DNA of 61,948 bases, from NCBI GenBank assembly GCA_030149295.1, contig JASBRV010000100.1, forward strand, positions 1 to 61,948, read 5' to 3'. The stretch is from Bacteriovoracales bacterium. GTDB taxonomy: Bacteria; Bdellovibrionota; Bacteriovoracia; Bacteriovoracales; Bacteriovoracaceae. The position numbers and the translations under genes were made by a program. The notes beneath the pieces were generated by a model that searched no databases, was not told the origin of the DNA, and saw nothing but the letters and a program-made list of their open reading frames with translations. Shown here piece after piece: positions 17,148 to 25,923 of this stretch; within the stretch, counting starts at the first letter, position 1, and each line of letters begins with the position of its first letter.

Positions 17148-18058
17148 GTGAAACGGAGAAAGTATTTTCAGCGATGGGGGGAAGCTTTGTTTACAAGGCC
17201 TATCCTCAGTCTCTTTATTCCAAAGAGGAATTGAAAAATCTTTTTGAAGAGGCCCATCGTGAAGTTCTTCGTATTGAAAAGAAATTTACCGAGTTTCATC
17301 CTTCTGTAATTACTGACATCAACGATAATGCTGGAATTAAGCCCTCTCCTTTAGATGAGGAGTTGAGCTTTCTTCTTCGCGAATCAAAGAAATACTTCGA
17401 AAAGTCTAATGGTCTCTTTGACCCGACCTACGCTAGCTATCTTGCTCCTTGGAGAAAACGAGAAATTGGCTTTCTAGAAAAACTCAAACTTAAGGCCCTC
17501 GTCGATTTTAATAAAGTAAAAATAGATGAATCCAAGCAAACAATTTTTCTTCCCTTTAAAGAGCAACGTATCGGACTAGGTGGAATTGGAAAAGGCTATG
17601 CTGTAGATAGGGCTTTTGAATTTCTCAAAGCAAAAGGGGTCGTGAATTTTTCAGTGAATGGATCGGGTGATATGAGAGTGCATTCTTTGCCTGACGCTCC
17701 TAGGGCTTGGAAAGTCGGAATTCGAAATCCTTTTGTTAAAAATCCTAAACAGGCAGCTGGACTTGTTCAGATACAAAATGGAAGTGTTTCGACCTCTGGC
17801 TCTTATATTCAAAATAAAGGCAAGGATTCAAGTGATCACCATATCGTTAATAAATATAAAGGCTCGGATCGCCATCCGGTCAGTTGTACCATTGTTGGAA
17901 AAACTTGCATGGATACCGACGTTTGGGCGACAATTGCAATGGCTCAAAATATTGAAGAGTCATTAGAGCTTCTCAATAAAGAAGGTCTCTACGGAATACT
18001 TATCGATAAGGATGGGCAAAGTCATCTTACGAATACTGCTATTCGCGCTCTGTCTTAG
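17144..18058 (+). CDS. apbE: FAD:protein FMN transferase (ApbE)
   Basis: A 304-residue enzyme that attaches FMN from FAD to a Thr/Ser of target proteins. Seen: GGIGKGYAVDRAFE, FSVNGSGDMRVH, GSVSTSGSYIQ, HHIVN and the metal-site DTDVWATIAMAQN. It lacks an N-terminal signal peptide, unlike most periplasmic ApbE proteins, so it may be cytoplasmic or use another route. It is translationally coupled to the TlpA-like gene. No obvious flavinylation target motif was seen in the neighbours. Confidence 0.92.
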   Translation: MSETEKVFSAMGGSFVYKAYPQSLYSKEELKNLFEEAHREVLRIEKKFTEFHPSVITDINDNAGIKPSPLDEELSFLLRESKKYFEKSNGLFDPTYASYLAPWRKREIGFLEKLKLKALVDFNKVKIDESKQTIFLPFKEQRIGLGGIGKGYAVDRAFEFLKAKGVVNFSVNGSGDMRVHSLPDAPRAWKVGIRNPFVKNPKQAAGLVQIQNGSVSTSGSYIQNKGKDSSDHHIVNKYKGSDRHPVSCTIVGKTCMDTDVWATIAMAQNIEESLELLNKEGLYGILIDKDGQSHLTNTAIRALS

Positions 18059-18914
18059 CTCAGGTATTGAGGCAGCGACTGTCACTCTTCAGCTAAAGCG
18101 GCCTAATCATTCTCTCTTGATGCGATCAAGTAAAGACTTTATTGAATTTAGACCCAATGCCAATGTTCATTGGGGGATTAAAATTTCAGGTGATTTCTTT
18201 TATATCGAATATGGGGCAAAGATTGCTGATACAAATTATGGAACCAATGTCGTTGCTCCAAGTGATTATGAAAGTTATCGCATAGGTCTCCCTATTAAAA
18301 ATCTTTTTATAGGTCTCTATTATCAACAATGGCAGGGCTTTAGTAGCAATGAGAGTAACTGTGACTTTTGTGATGCGAGAGAAGATTTAAAGAGCCGAAA
18401 TGGAAGCATAAATTTGGTCTACGCCTTTGAAAAAGACTTTAGTATGAAAGCACTTAACTCAAATGGGTCTGAGGGAGTTAAATTTAATCATTCGTGGTTA
18501 GCGACGATTTTTTATGATCGCCTCAAAGTGAGTGATAATGGGGGTCTTGTTCAAAACAGCTCTGAGGATCAATTCTTATTTTTTACTGATTTAAGAGCAT
18601 TAGAAATGAGGCAAGCAGGTGCCGGATTGGGTTACGGTGTTACTGCCCCTTTTGGTCCACTGTACTTTGCTGCCGGCGCCGTCATTGGTGCAGGCTATCA
18701 GGATAATCGCCGCTGGAGTTTAGAAAATATTAAATCAAAAAATACGGGAGCCGCCATTCATTGGAATTCGAAGATTAATCTGGCAACCCATGGAGATGGT
18801 CTAAACTTCGGTGTCAAAGGCTTTTTCTTTTCAAATATCTATGAGGTGACTGGTAGTAAGAATGTTATGAGCTTGAATTATAATCTCTATGTTTATACCA
18901 GTTATACCTGGTAG
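18012..18914 (+). CDS. Outer-membrane beta-barrel protein, DUF4421-like
   Basis: A 300-residue protein with a signal peptide (ILLFALCLSSGIEA) and beta-barrel pattern: FRPNANVHWGIKISGDFFYIEYG, alternating aromatic strands, ending YNLYVYTSYTW. The FRPN opening recalls DUF4421 proteins; this is a low-certainty family link. It overlaps the last 47 bp of apbE in another frame and is the fifth gene of the operon, which suggests it belongs to the same envelope redox system. Confidence 0.65.
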   Translation: MGKVILRILLFALCLSSGIEAATVTLQLKRPNHSLLMRSSKDFIEFRPNANVHWGIKISGDFFYIEYGAKIADTNYGTNVVAPSDYESYRIGLPIKNLFIGLYYQQWQGFSSNESNCDFCDAREDLKSRNGSINLVYAFEKDFSMKALNSNGSEGVKFNHSWLATIFYDRLKVSDNGGLVQNSSEDQFLFFTDLRALEMRQAGAGLGYGVTAPFGPLYFAAGAVIGAGYQDNRRWSLENIKSKNTGAAIHWNSKINLATHGDGLNFGVKGFFFSNIYEVTGSKNVMSLNYNLYVYTSYTW

Positions 18915-18916
18915 TG

Positions 18917-19597
18917 CTAGGACTTTAAAAGATAGTAAATTTCAAGCTCCGCATACATGTCACGATTGGCGTAAGTGCCTCGAGACTTTTCCCAAGAAAT
19001 AGCCCCTTCGTTGAGAAGAAAGGGAAATTGACCTGAAAGAGTTTTCCACCAGTCCACCTCCAGTTTGAGAGGCCCTCTGACCAAGCGCTTTAGGCGATAA
19101 ACATGAAGTTGGGTTTTTTGATCGTGAGTTTCAATGAGTTCATAAGAAAGGGCCCCATCCACAACGACTACACGTCTCTTTTGATCGATCAAAATGTGAT
19201 AAGTGCCTTTAAAAAGTGAGTCGTTTAGTTTTTCTTTGAGGTTTCCTTGCATGAGGGCGAAACCAAGATCAAAACTATCGTCCACATAATAATTTCCGTT
19301 AAACTCAAAACCCTGATCCCTGAGAGTCTCGGCAATGCGATCGTCCCGCTTCATTTCTCCCATGGATTTGTTCATGACAATTAGAGGAGCTTTATCGAGA
19401 TCTCTTTTGTCGTTTAAAGCTGTAAGAAGGCGCTTTTTCATGACTTCTATGCGCTCAGGATAGATATAGGTCTCAAGCATTTTTCGGTCGGCTTCCTGTG
19501 CTTTTTGCTTTTCCATGAGCTCTTTAAAAGAGCCACAGGATGCTAAAGTGAAAGTTAAGAAGGGTAGGGCAATAAGAATCATTAGTTTTTTCATCAA
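18917..19597 (-). CDS. Lipoprotein of unknown function
   Basis: A 226-residue protein with a lipoprotein signal (LASCGS, Cys near 21), a short helical region (ELMEKQKAQEADRKMLETYIYPERIEVMKKRLLTAL) and a mixed alpha/beta remainder ending ELEIYYLLKS. No motif I recognise. It is convergent with the barrel gene (3 bp apart) and stands alone, with a dispersed repeat upstream. Confidence 0.65.
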   Translation of the reverse strand: MMKKLMILIALPFLTFTLASCGSFKELMEKQKAQEADRKMLETYIYPERIEVMKKRLLTALNDKRDLDKAPLIVMNKSMGEMKRDDRIAETLRDQGFEFNGNYYVDDSFDLGFALMQGNLKEKLNDSLFKGTYHILIDQKRRVVVVDGALSYELIETHDQKTQLHVYRLKRLVRGPLKLEVDWWKTLSGQFPFLLNEGAISWEKSRGTYANRDMYAELEIYYLLKS

Positions 19598-19651
19598 AGA
19601 AATCTAGCATGAATGAAGGAGCTTGAGAATGGCGATGCTGCAGGGAGACTT

Positions 19652-19672
19652 AAAAGGTATCACGCACCTTTT
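19652..19672. repeat. Fourth copy of the GTGCGTGATACC repeat (inverted)
   Basis: AAAAGGTATCACGCACCTTTT is the reverse complement of the unit found three times at 14412-14485, here extended to a self-complementary form (AAAAGGT ... ACCTTTT). It lies between the lipoprotein gene start and the 3' end of the 797-residue secreted protein gene. Confidence 0.75.
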
Positions 19673-19678
19673 AGCCTT

Positions 19679-22072
19679 TTAGATGCCTTGGAAAAGTTCG
19701 GAGAGGCGGGCTTCTTTGGCCCATCCGGTGAGATCTGACTGGATGACCATTTGCAGGTCTTCAGTTTCAAAGGTTTCACCGTTTTCGATCATTGATTCTA
19801 GGTTCTTTACTGTTTTCTTCATTTCTTCATCAAATTTTTCGCGCGCTCTTTTAAGGCGAGCGATTTGTTCTTCATTTGGTTTGATGGTCTTACCCGTACG
19901 ATAGTCTAAATACTCAAAGTCTTCGTAATTTTTAAGAGGAATGGAGCCATAAGGTTCGGCATCTGAAAGGTAACTTATGACTTTTTCATTGTCTGTGAGT
20001 CCACCTAAATAATTGGCAAAGTCTGCTTTTTTAGGAACTAAAAAGCCGTGAGTAGTTTCATTAATTTTTCCTGCCCGAATATTTTCCCAGCGAAAGTCTG
20101 AAACACTCTTGGCGACTTTTTCTGTAAGATCCCCAAAGCGATCAATATCGCGAGAAATATCACGTAATTCAAGTCCCACTTTCTTACCATCTCCCAAGAG
20201 GCTATCTCCATAAATATCTCCTCGCACGGCCATGGTGAAACCTTTGTGAGACCAACGTTTTAGAGACTTAAGTGTTTTAGGGAGTTGCTCATCATAGGAG
20301 GCCTTTCTGCGTGGTTCATTGTCACCTCTAAAGCGCATAATACTGGTCTCTTTACCGCCATGAAGTCCCTCTTCCATACCGCGCAGGTAGAGATAGTCAT
20401 TTACTTGCTTAGTCCATAGACCAAAATCATCAAAATGTTTGTAGTCATTGGCCATGTCAAAAACCACATGGGTGTGAAAGCCACTTTTGTCTCCAGTGAC
20501 TTTGGCCGTTTCCGCCATTTGATCTCTAATTCGATTGGGATCAAATTCGTATTTCTTACTCTTTAATTCCCACACATAGCTTTTATTTCCCGCGGTGTGG
20601 GTCTCTTCTGTGTATTTTCCAAGATAATTGGGGCGAAATGTTGTGGGGGCAATGCGCTCATAAGGCACATCATCTTTGAGTTTGGGCGTGGCCTTTCTTA
20701 GAAGCTCAATTCTTTCTTCCTCAGGAAGATTGAGCCACTCGTTGTCGTCGTACTTAGGATCTTTATAGTAGAGGCTAATATTGTTGCTCTTTCCTTCTTT
20801 TTCAAAGGCAAAGGTGACATGAGTTTTGGGCGAGCCACGAACTGGAAGAGCTTTCTTAAAGTATTCATTTTGACTTGAAAGGTAGCGTATCATATCCCAA
20901 TTCTTGGAAACGCCCTCAGCATTGAGGCGATCAAAGAGATAAAGGGCATGTTCTGGGGATTTTACCCATTTATTGAGTCCTTTAAATTTATCTTTCGCCG
21001 GAATATCGCGTACAAGAATGTCTGTGAGCTTTAAGAGCTCTTTGGTGACGGCCAACTCATCCGGAAAGTCATCTAGGGACTTAAGGGAATTGAGAAGTGA
21101 GCTTGGATTGTTAATAGATTTAATGTCTTGATTAAAATCCACTTCATACTTTTTAAATCTTTCGTAGTCCCCTCGACTTAAACTTAGTGACCACTTCTTA
21201 AGTTCTTCGGCGACTTCCGGGCTTGAATTCACAGCCCCTTTAAAAATCAGAGGTTCTGTTAATTTTTCGGGATCTTTGAGGATATCAGCAATAAGAGGAT
21301 CATCCGTATCGATGCCCGACGCTGTCTTTGATGAATCAGGAGTGACAGGTGGGTCTTTAGGCTTAAGCTTAATGAATTTTTTTAACTTAAAAATTAGGGC
21401 AATGGCCGCTGCTGGAGGCAGAGTCATATCGCCAATGAGCTTACAAACTCTTTCGGCACGGTATTGAGGGGCATAGCAGCCAAGTGTGGTGTATTCTTCT
21501 TGAATGGCATGAGAAAGAGCTTGAAAGAGATCTTTGACCAGAGTGCCAGCAATGGAGGCGGTGGCGCCCATTTTGCTTTTTCCCTCATCGATCTCTTTAT
21601 CATATTCAAGGGCCACATAATGCATGAATGAATCAGCATATTCACCGATGGCCTCATTGGTCTTGGATCGACTTTCTCCATCAAAAATGTAGCCGAGAGT
21701 TCCTAGTACAGCATCTTTTAAGAAAATAAAGAAATCAGCAAGGGAATTGAGTAGGCCCCAGCCACAAAAGGCAAGAGCGCGAAAGCTTAATAGTTCAATA
21801 GGGTTTTCTTCTTCATAGTCCTCACATTCAAGCTTTTGCCTACTAGGAACGTGAGAGCAAATTTCACTATCTCGCATGACCTCACAAAGTGGTCCGTAAT
21901 TGTCTTTGAGATTTTGATTGTCAGTGATGCCCATCTCACATCTTTTAGATTGATAAAGATTCTCAACAGATGCGGCATTATTAAGTCCCGAAAGGAGCTT
22001 AGAGAAATCAAAGGCCAACGGCGCTTGAATACTCAGCATGAAAGAGAGAAGAAGGGCGATGAGCTTTCTCAT
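19679..22072 (-). CDS. Large secreted protein with a possible glutamine-synthetase/amidoligase-like region
   Basis: A 797-residue protein with a signal peptide (1-20, APLAF). The N-terminal 220 residues are Cys-rich with two hydrophobic segments (ADFFIFLKDAVLGTLGYIF; LPPAAAIALIF), then a charged linker. Residues about 480-690 contain YVWELKSK, GFHTHVVFDM, SIMRFRGD and GLELRD, an order like the E / HxH / R motifs of amidoligases. The similarity is by eye and weak. Its ATG overlaps the stop of the small gene upstream. Possibly a secreted enzyme acting on peptides or glycans. Confidence 0.6.
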   Translation of the reverse strand: MRKLIALLLSFMLSIQAPLAFDFSKLLSGLNNAASVENLYQSKRCEMGITDNQNLKDNYGPLCEVMRDSEICSHVPSRQKLECEDYEEENPIELLSFRALAFCGWGLLNSLADFFIFLKDAVLGTLGYIFDGESRSKTNEAIGEYADSFMHYVALEYDKEIDEGKSKMGATASIAGTLVKDLFQALSHAIQEEYTTLGCYAPQYRAERVCKLIGDMTLPPAAAIALIFKLKKFIKLKPKDPPVTPDSSKTASGIDTDDPLIADILKDPEKLTEPLIFKGAVNSSPEVAEELKKWSLSLSRGDYERFKKYEVDFNQDIKSINNPSSLLNSLKSLDDFPDELAVTKELLKLTDILVRDIPAKDKFKGLNKWVKSPEHALYLFDRLNAEGVSKNWDMIRYLSSQNEYFKKALPVRGSPKTHVTFAFEKEGKSNNISLYYKDPKYDDNEWLNLPEEERIELLRKATPKLKDDVPYERIAPTTFRPNYLGKYTEETHTAGNKSYVWELKSKKYEFDPNRIRDQMAETAKVTGDKSGFHTHVVFDMANDYKHFDDFGLWTKQVNDYLYLRGMEEGLHGGKETSIMRFRGDNEPRRKASYDEQLPKTLKSLKRWSHKGFTMAVRGDIYGDSLLGDGKKVGLELRDISRDIDRFGDLTEKVAKSVSDFRWENIRAGKINETTHGFLVPKKADFANYLGGLTDNEKVISYLSDAEPYGSIPLKNYEDFEYLDYRTGKTIKPNEEQIARLKRAREKFDEEMKKTVKNLESMIENGETFETEDLQMVIQSDLTGWAKEARLSELFQGI

Positions 22073-22548
22073 GGCGCGCCCTCGCGAAGCACTTCTTCTT
22101 TAAAAGAGGTGAGAAGGTCACTATCAACGATCCCACCATCTTCGCGGGTAAGCACGATCACGTGGCGCGAGTTTTCATTAAACTTATGAAACTCTTTAAA
22201 GCTAACGCTTTTTCCTTCGCGATTGATGTAGGTTCCGGTGACGGTGAGCTCTTTGCCTTTGACCCAATGGTAGTCTTTAGCCTGCCACTTGGTAATGCCA
22301 AAGAAGGTCAGGGCTTTTGCCTTATCTTTTTCAAAGTTTTTTATCAGGCGTTCGCGATTGTTAAGAGCGGCAAGTACACTCTTGCCTTCAAACTTTTGAT
22401 AAGTGGCCCTGATCTGTTTTTCACTTAGGGATTTTGCGAGGGGTTTATAGATACGAATGCCCCCGAGCTCTCTTTTGAAAACCCAAATCCTATCGACCGC
22501 GCCTAGGGTAAAGGCATGAAAAATTAAGACGTAAACCACCAATTTCAC
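22069..22548 (-). CDS. Small exported protein of unknown function
   Basis: A 159-residue protein with a weak signal peptide (LVVYVLIFHAFTLGAVD) and a compact beta-rich remainder. TVTGTYINREGKSVSFKEFHKFNENSRHVIVLTREDG looks like a lipocalin-like or nuclear-transport-factor-like strand pattern, but I cannot assign a family. Stop and start overlap (ATGA) with the 797-residue gene, so the two are probably made together. Confidence 0.6.
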   Translation of the reverse strand: MKLVVYVLIFHAFTLGAVDRIWVFKRELGGIRIYKPLAKSLSEKQIRATYQKFEGKSVLAALNNRERLIKNFEKDKAKALTFFGITKWQAKDYHWVKGKELTVTGTYINREGKSVSFKEFHKFNENSRHVIVLTREDGGIVDSDLLTSFKEEVLREGAP

Positions 22549-22705
22549 AATGAACTTATCGGCTTTGAGGCCACTATTCTTGATCGGAATATGTGGGCAT
22601 GTTAGGATAATTTCATTATGAATAAATAATCACCGACATTAGTGCCCTAAACGCCCGATTTAATTAAAAGAATTTGGTGTTTAGTCGTTTGACCTTCTTA
22701 ATAAG

Positions 22706-23008
22706 GTGATTATTTTGACTTCCCTAAAATTATTTATCCTGCGTCTTGGGACTGCCCTTGCGCTCTCAACTCATAAAATATTCAATGATATCGAAAGCAC
22801 TCTCTTTCAAACGGAGAGCATTGAGCGACTGTTTGAAAAAGAAGATCATCGCGAAAAACGCAAGAAAAAACGGCGTCACTATCGTCGTGGCAAATTCAAA
22901 AAGCGCCAGCGCTTTCGCCAAAAGCATTTCGCTCTCAAGGGATCTCATTCAAAAGATCATCGTTATTCACATCAAAAGAAAATTAGACGGATGCACACAA
23001 ACGCTTAA
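22706..23008 (+). CDS. Small very basic protein, hypothetical
   Basis: A 100-residue frame with an N-terminal hydrophobic stretch (SLKLFILRLGTALAL) and an extremely basic middle (EKRKKKRRHYRRGKFKKRQRFRQKHF). The start would be GTG 22706 or TTG 22715, neither with a strong ribosome site. An overlapping frame is also open here, so coding is uncertain. If real, it may bind nucleic acid or be an artefact of A-rich DNA. Confidence 0.35.
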   Translation: MIILTSLKLFILRLGTALALSTHKIFNDIESTLFQTESIERLFEKEDHREKRKKKRRHYRRGKFKKRQRFRQKHFALKGSHSKDHRYSHQKKIRRMHTNA

Positions 23009-23010
23009 GT

Positions 23011-24684
23011 TTAAGGAGAGGTGATATGATCAAGCTCTTTTTGAATATCCTCTAGGATCATGCGACCACCACGCCTATTAGAATTGACACACATTTGGCG
23101 TAGGAATTGTTCTATTTCTTCTCTTTTTTTGTAAGCGGAGGTGTTGATATTGCCGCTGTCGTGATTGGTGAAGATATCAATCTCTTGGTAGACAAAACCG
23201 GTCCAGTTCTTCTTGCAGGCTTCTTTAATATCTCCCCCACCAAAAACTGAAACAAAAGCACCCGGATTGTTGCGACTATTGAAGATTTTTTCTGTCACTC
23301 TATCTTTGAGGTGCTGACGGGCTTCGCCGATAATATTAGGATCATAGGGGCGCTCGATTCCCAAGTTATTAAAAGTCTGTCTAAAAAGTTCTTCTGTGAG
23401 TTGAGGATACTTTGGTGGAGGACTTAAATTAGCAACGAGGTCGCTAATAACGTCATCACTTAATTGAATATTTGTAGCTTCACTTTGAATACAGTTATCA
23501 AAATTTTCTGCGGAATTTGGTTCGTTTAAAATCAACTCGATACTAGCATCAGAGCAGGACTCTAAAGCTTCTTTTAAAGAAAAGGGTTGATTGGCAATAA
23601 TAGTTTCTATGTGCTCATTTTTAATTTGAGGAAAGATTCTCTTTCCTTGGCACTCTTTTTGAGAAGTGTACTCAACACCTCCAAAAACATTCTCTTTAAT
23701 AAAATTGTATTTTTCCATACTCGCAGCTTGTAAGAGTTCTGGGTTATAGCGGTAGGCGACAAGCGATTCAGCGAAGTCCTCTCCGGGACTGTCTTTAGCG
23801 TAGTGAGAACAAAAGTTGTCTTTACGTGCCGAGCTGTATTGAAAGTCACCGTGATCAACCCATCCACTAATGGCCATCCACTCTGGACTTTCATCTAAAT
23901 CTAGCTCTGAAGAAATATAATGGGCAATTTCGTGAAAAGAAGTACTTTCCATTTGTTCTTTGGAATAATTTCCATCACTCCAAAGGTCATAAAAGGCTAT
24001 ACGAGCAAAGGCCAAAGTTTTATCCCCATGAACCTTGAGAGTATATCCGCGTTTAAATTTAGTAATCTGCTTATCTGTATCAAGTGGGAAGAGCCCTTTA
24101 GGAAAAGCGCGAACAGAGCGGATAATAGAGTCGACTTCATCCTTTCTAAAACGTGATGAACTATCATGAGCGATTTCAGAGCCATTGAATCCAAACTGTT
24201 TAAGGTAGAGAAGTTTTTGGCCTAGCTCTTTTCCAAATACCGCTTCAGTGGCACAAGCAACCTTTTTACAACTTTGTGGAACTTTTTTAGAGACGTCTTT
24301 AGTGTCCATTTCATTCTTAAAAGTACCACGATTTGTAAGCAGATCAGTAAAGGCCATCAGGGAATCAGGGCTCTCGCCTTCTAAGGAAACTCCGCCGATC
24401 ACCGCTGATTGATCTCCGCTGCCATAAAAGTCCTTATTCATTTGAGTAATTTCACTTAAAGAAGGCATCTTATCTCTACACTCCGATGTCCTGATATCTT
24501 TTGTTGAAGCTGCCCAATGATCTATTTTTAGCGCTTGTCTTAAAACGGGAGAGAAGTCTTCTGGTTCTAAAACTTTAAGAGAGGAAGCTTCATTACAGGT
24601 CGGATCAGTAACATTTTCTAACGCGTATAGTGGAAAAAAAACGGAACATGAGAATAAGAAAAGGGCAATGACTCTAAGGAGCAT
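23011..24684 (-). CDS. Secreted zinc metalloprotease-like protein
   Basis: A 557-residue protein with a signal peptide (IALFLFSCSVFFPLYA). The zinc motif HEIAH is in TSFHEIAHYISSELDL, and about 50 residues later EDFAESLVAYRYN offers the third-ligand glutamate, an order seen in lethal-factor-like and related gluzincins. Many cysteines suggest disulphides. GAGGGTGAAGT precedes ATG, inside the end of the upstream gene (11-bp overlap). The basic-protein gene converges on it. Substrate unknown; a secreted predatory or scavenging protease is plausible. Confidence 0.72.
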   Translation of the reverse strand: MLLRVIALFLFSCSVFFPLYALENVTDPTCNEASSLKVLEPEDFSPVLRQALKIDHWAASTKDIRTSECRDKMPSLSEITQMNKDFYGSGDQSAVIGGVSLEGESPDSLMAFTDLLTNRGTFKNEMDTKDVSKKVPQSCKKVACATEAVFGKELGQKLLYLKQFGFNGSEIAHDSSSRFRKDEVDSIIRSVRAFPKGLFPLDTDKQITKFKRGYTLKVHGDKTLAFARIAFYDLWSDGNYSKEQMESTSFHEIAHYISSELDLDESPEWMAISGWVDHGDFQYSSARKDNFCSHYAKDSPGEDFAESLVAYRYNPELLQAASMEKYNFIKENVFGGVEYTSQKECQGKRIFPQIKNEHIETIIANQPFSLKEALESCSDASIELILNEPNSAENFDNCIQSEATNIQLSDDVISDLVANLSPPPKYPQLTEELFRQTFNNLGIERPYDPNIIGEARQHLKDRVTEKIFNSRNNPGAFVSVFGGGDIKEACKKNWTGFVYQEIDIFTNHDSGNINTSAYKKREEIEQFLRQMCVNSNRRGGRMILEDIQKELDHITSP

Positions 24685-25153
24685 ACTTCACCCTCACCAG
24701 CTCTTTTTTAGAATTATTTTTAAAGAGGAGAAGATAATTTTTGTAAGGATAAGAGAGGTAGCGTGCTTTTTTATGACCGTCTTCAGGATAGGCTTTGATC
24801 TTGTTCTTATCGAGAAGAGGGAGCAGTTGAGAAAGAGAAGGTTTCTTTGCTTGGGTAAGTTTATAGGTAAAGCGAGAGAGTTGGTCTTTTTCAATAAAAA
24901 TATTGAGCGCATATTTATAGCGATTTCTTACATAAGAGAGACGCTCCTTATCTTGGTCATCCGCTTTTCCTAGTTTTTTAAGGATCGTGCTTTTGGGGTG
25001 ATTTTTCCCGTTGGAGAGCCAGACAATGTCTGCACCGAGAGATTCTTTAAGAATTTGATCAAGGTTTTGTGGATAGGGGTTTGCCTTCTTGTCCGCACCA
25101 AAAAGAAGTGAAATCGATAAAAATATAAGACAATGACCAAAAATGAGTTTCAC
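24674..25153 (-). CDS. Small exported protein upstream of the protease
   Basis: A 159-residue protein with a signal peptide (LIFGHCLIFLSISLLFG) and an alpha/beta remainder (YALNIFIEKDQLSRFTYKLTQ; YLSYPYKNYLLLFKNNSKKELVRV). No family recognised. It is the first gene of a two-gene unit with the protease. The same arrangement, a 159-residue exported protein overlapping a large secreted protein, occurs at 19679-22548, but I could not align the two small proteins convincingly. Confidence 0.6.
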   Translation of the reverse strand: MKLIFGHCLIFLSISLLFGADKKANPYPQNLDQILKESLGADIVWLSNGKNHPKSTILKKLGKADDQDKERLSYVRNRYKYALNIFIEKDQLSRFTYKLTQAKKPSLSQLLPLLDKNKIKAYPEDGHKKARYLSYPYKNYLLLFKNNSKKELVRVKYAP

Positions 25154-25214
25154 AAAGGCTTATCGGAAGATTAAGAGATTTCTTAAAGTAAATTCATAGG
25201 GTTATAGTTAGCAC

Positions 25215-25475
25215 ATGGGCATATCTAAAGATCTATCTCAAAGAATCAGCGCGCTCGATGAAAAGAGCACTAAAAAACTCATCAAAATGGCGTGGGAAGA
25301 TCGTGTGTCTTATCAAGAGATCCAAAAGCTCTTTGGCTTTTCCCCTAATGAGGTGGAAAAATTCATGCGAAAGACTCTTTCAGAAAAAGATTTCAAGCGC
25401 TGGAAGCTGCGCCAAGCGAAGCGTTTCACTTTGAAATCAAAGAAGGCCGCACTTTTAAAAAGTGATTGTGATTGA
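25215..25475 (+). CDS. DUF2805/TIGR03643 family protein
   Basis: An 86-residue helical protein with the family core KLIKMAWEDRVSYQEIQKLFGFSPNEVEKFMRKTL and FKRWKLRQ. The fold looks like a helix-turn-helix with a basic C-terminal tail. Function unknown; cytoplasmic. It is divergent from the small exported protein gene. Confidence 0.8.
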   Translation: MGISKDLSQRISALDEKSTKKLIKMAWEDRVSYQEIQKLFGFSPNEVEKFMRKTLSEKDFKRWKLRQAKRFTLKSKKAALLKSDCD

Positions 25476-25555
25476 AAGATTTCAAGATTTTCGTCAATTA
25501 GTATAAACTAAAGAAAGAAAAATAGCCTAAAAATGGGATCTAAGGGAGGATCGTA

Positions 25556-25855
25556 ATGAAATCTTTAACTTTAATACTGTCGCTTTTTCTGAGCTTTTCA
25601 CTTTTTGCGAATACTTTGGAGCTTAAGAGCAATAAAACCAATGATTTTAGAGATGGTATCGAACTGGAATTTGATAGTAGCGAGGAGTTCTCCGTGTTTA
25701 AAATTCTTGGTCAAACTTATAATGTTAAAAGCTCTAGTCAATTAATCACCACCATAATGATGCTCCAATCCAAACAAATTTATGCAAGCCATCTTTATCA
25801 TCTCAATGGTGAGGCTTTAGGTTTTAGGATCATATCTAATGCATCAAAGCCCTAG
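25556..25855 (+). CDS. Small periplasmic protein, hypothetical
   Basis: A 99-residue protein with a clean signal peptide (LTLILSLFLSFSLFA, cleavage after ANT), then about 78 residues with beta character and no motif I recognise. A strong AAGGGAGGA lies seven bases before the ATG. The tmRNA promoter begins shortly after its stop. Confidence 0.65.
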   Translation: MKSLTLILSLFLSFSLFANTLELKSNKTNDFRDGIELEFDSSEEFSVFKILGQTYNVKSSSQLITTIMMLQSKQIYASHLYHLNGEALGFRIISNASKP

Positions 25856-25870
25856 GACTTTGGTGAATAT

Positions 25871-25899
25871 TCGTCAAAAAGGCTAACCTGTGCTATGAT
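25871..25899 (+). promoter_or_regulatory. Promoter of ssrA
   Basis: TGC-TATGAT is an extended -10 (hexamer 25894-25899) with a weak -35 TCGTCA at 25871-25876, spacer 17 bp. The start point would be near 25906, leaving about 18 bases of leader for RNase P to remove before the mature tmRNA 5' end. Confidence 0.55.
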
Positions 25900-25923
25900 C
25901 AGCCCTTCGAAGTTCTAAAATAT

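Noticed and set aside
22746..23024. Second open frame overlapping the basic protein at 22706
   Set aside because: Both frames are open because the DNA is A-rich; neither has strong support, and only the longer one is listed, at low confidence.
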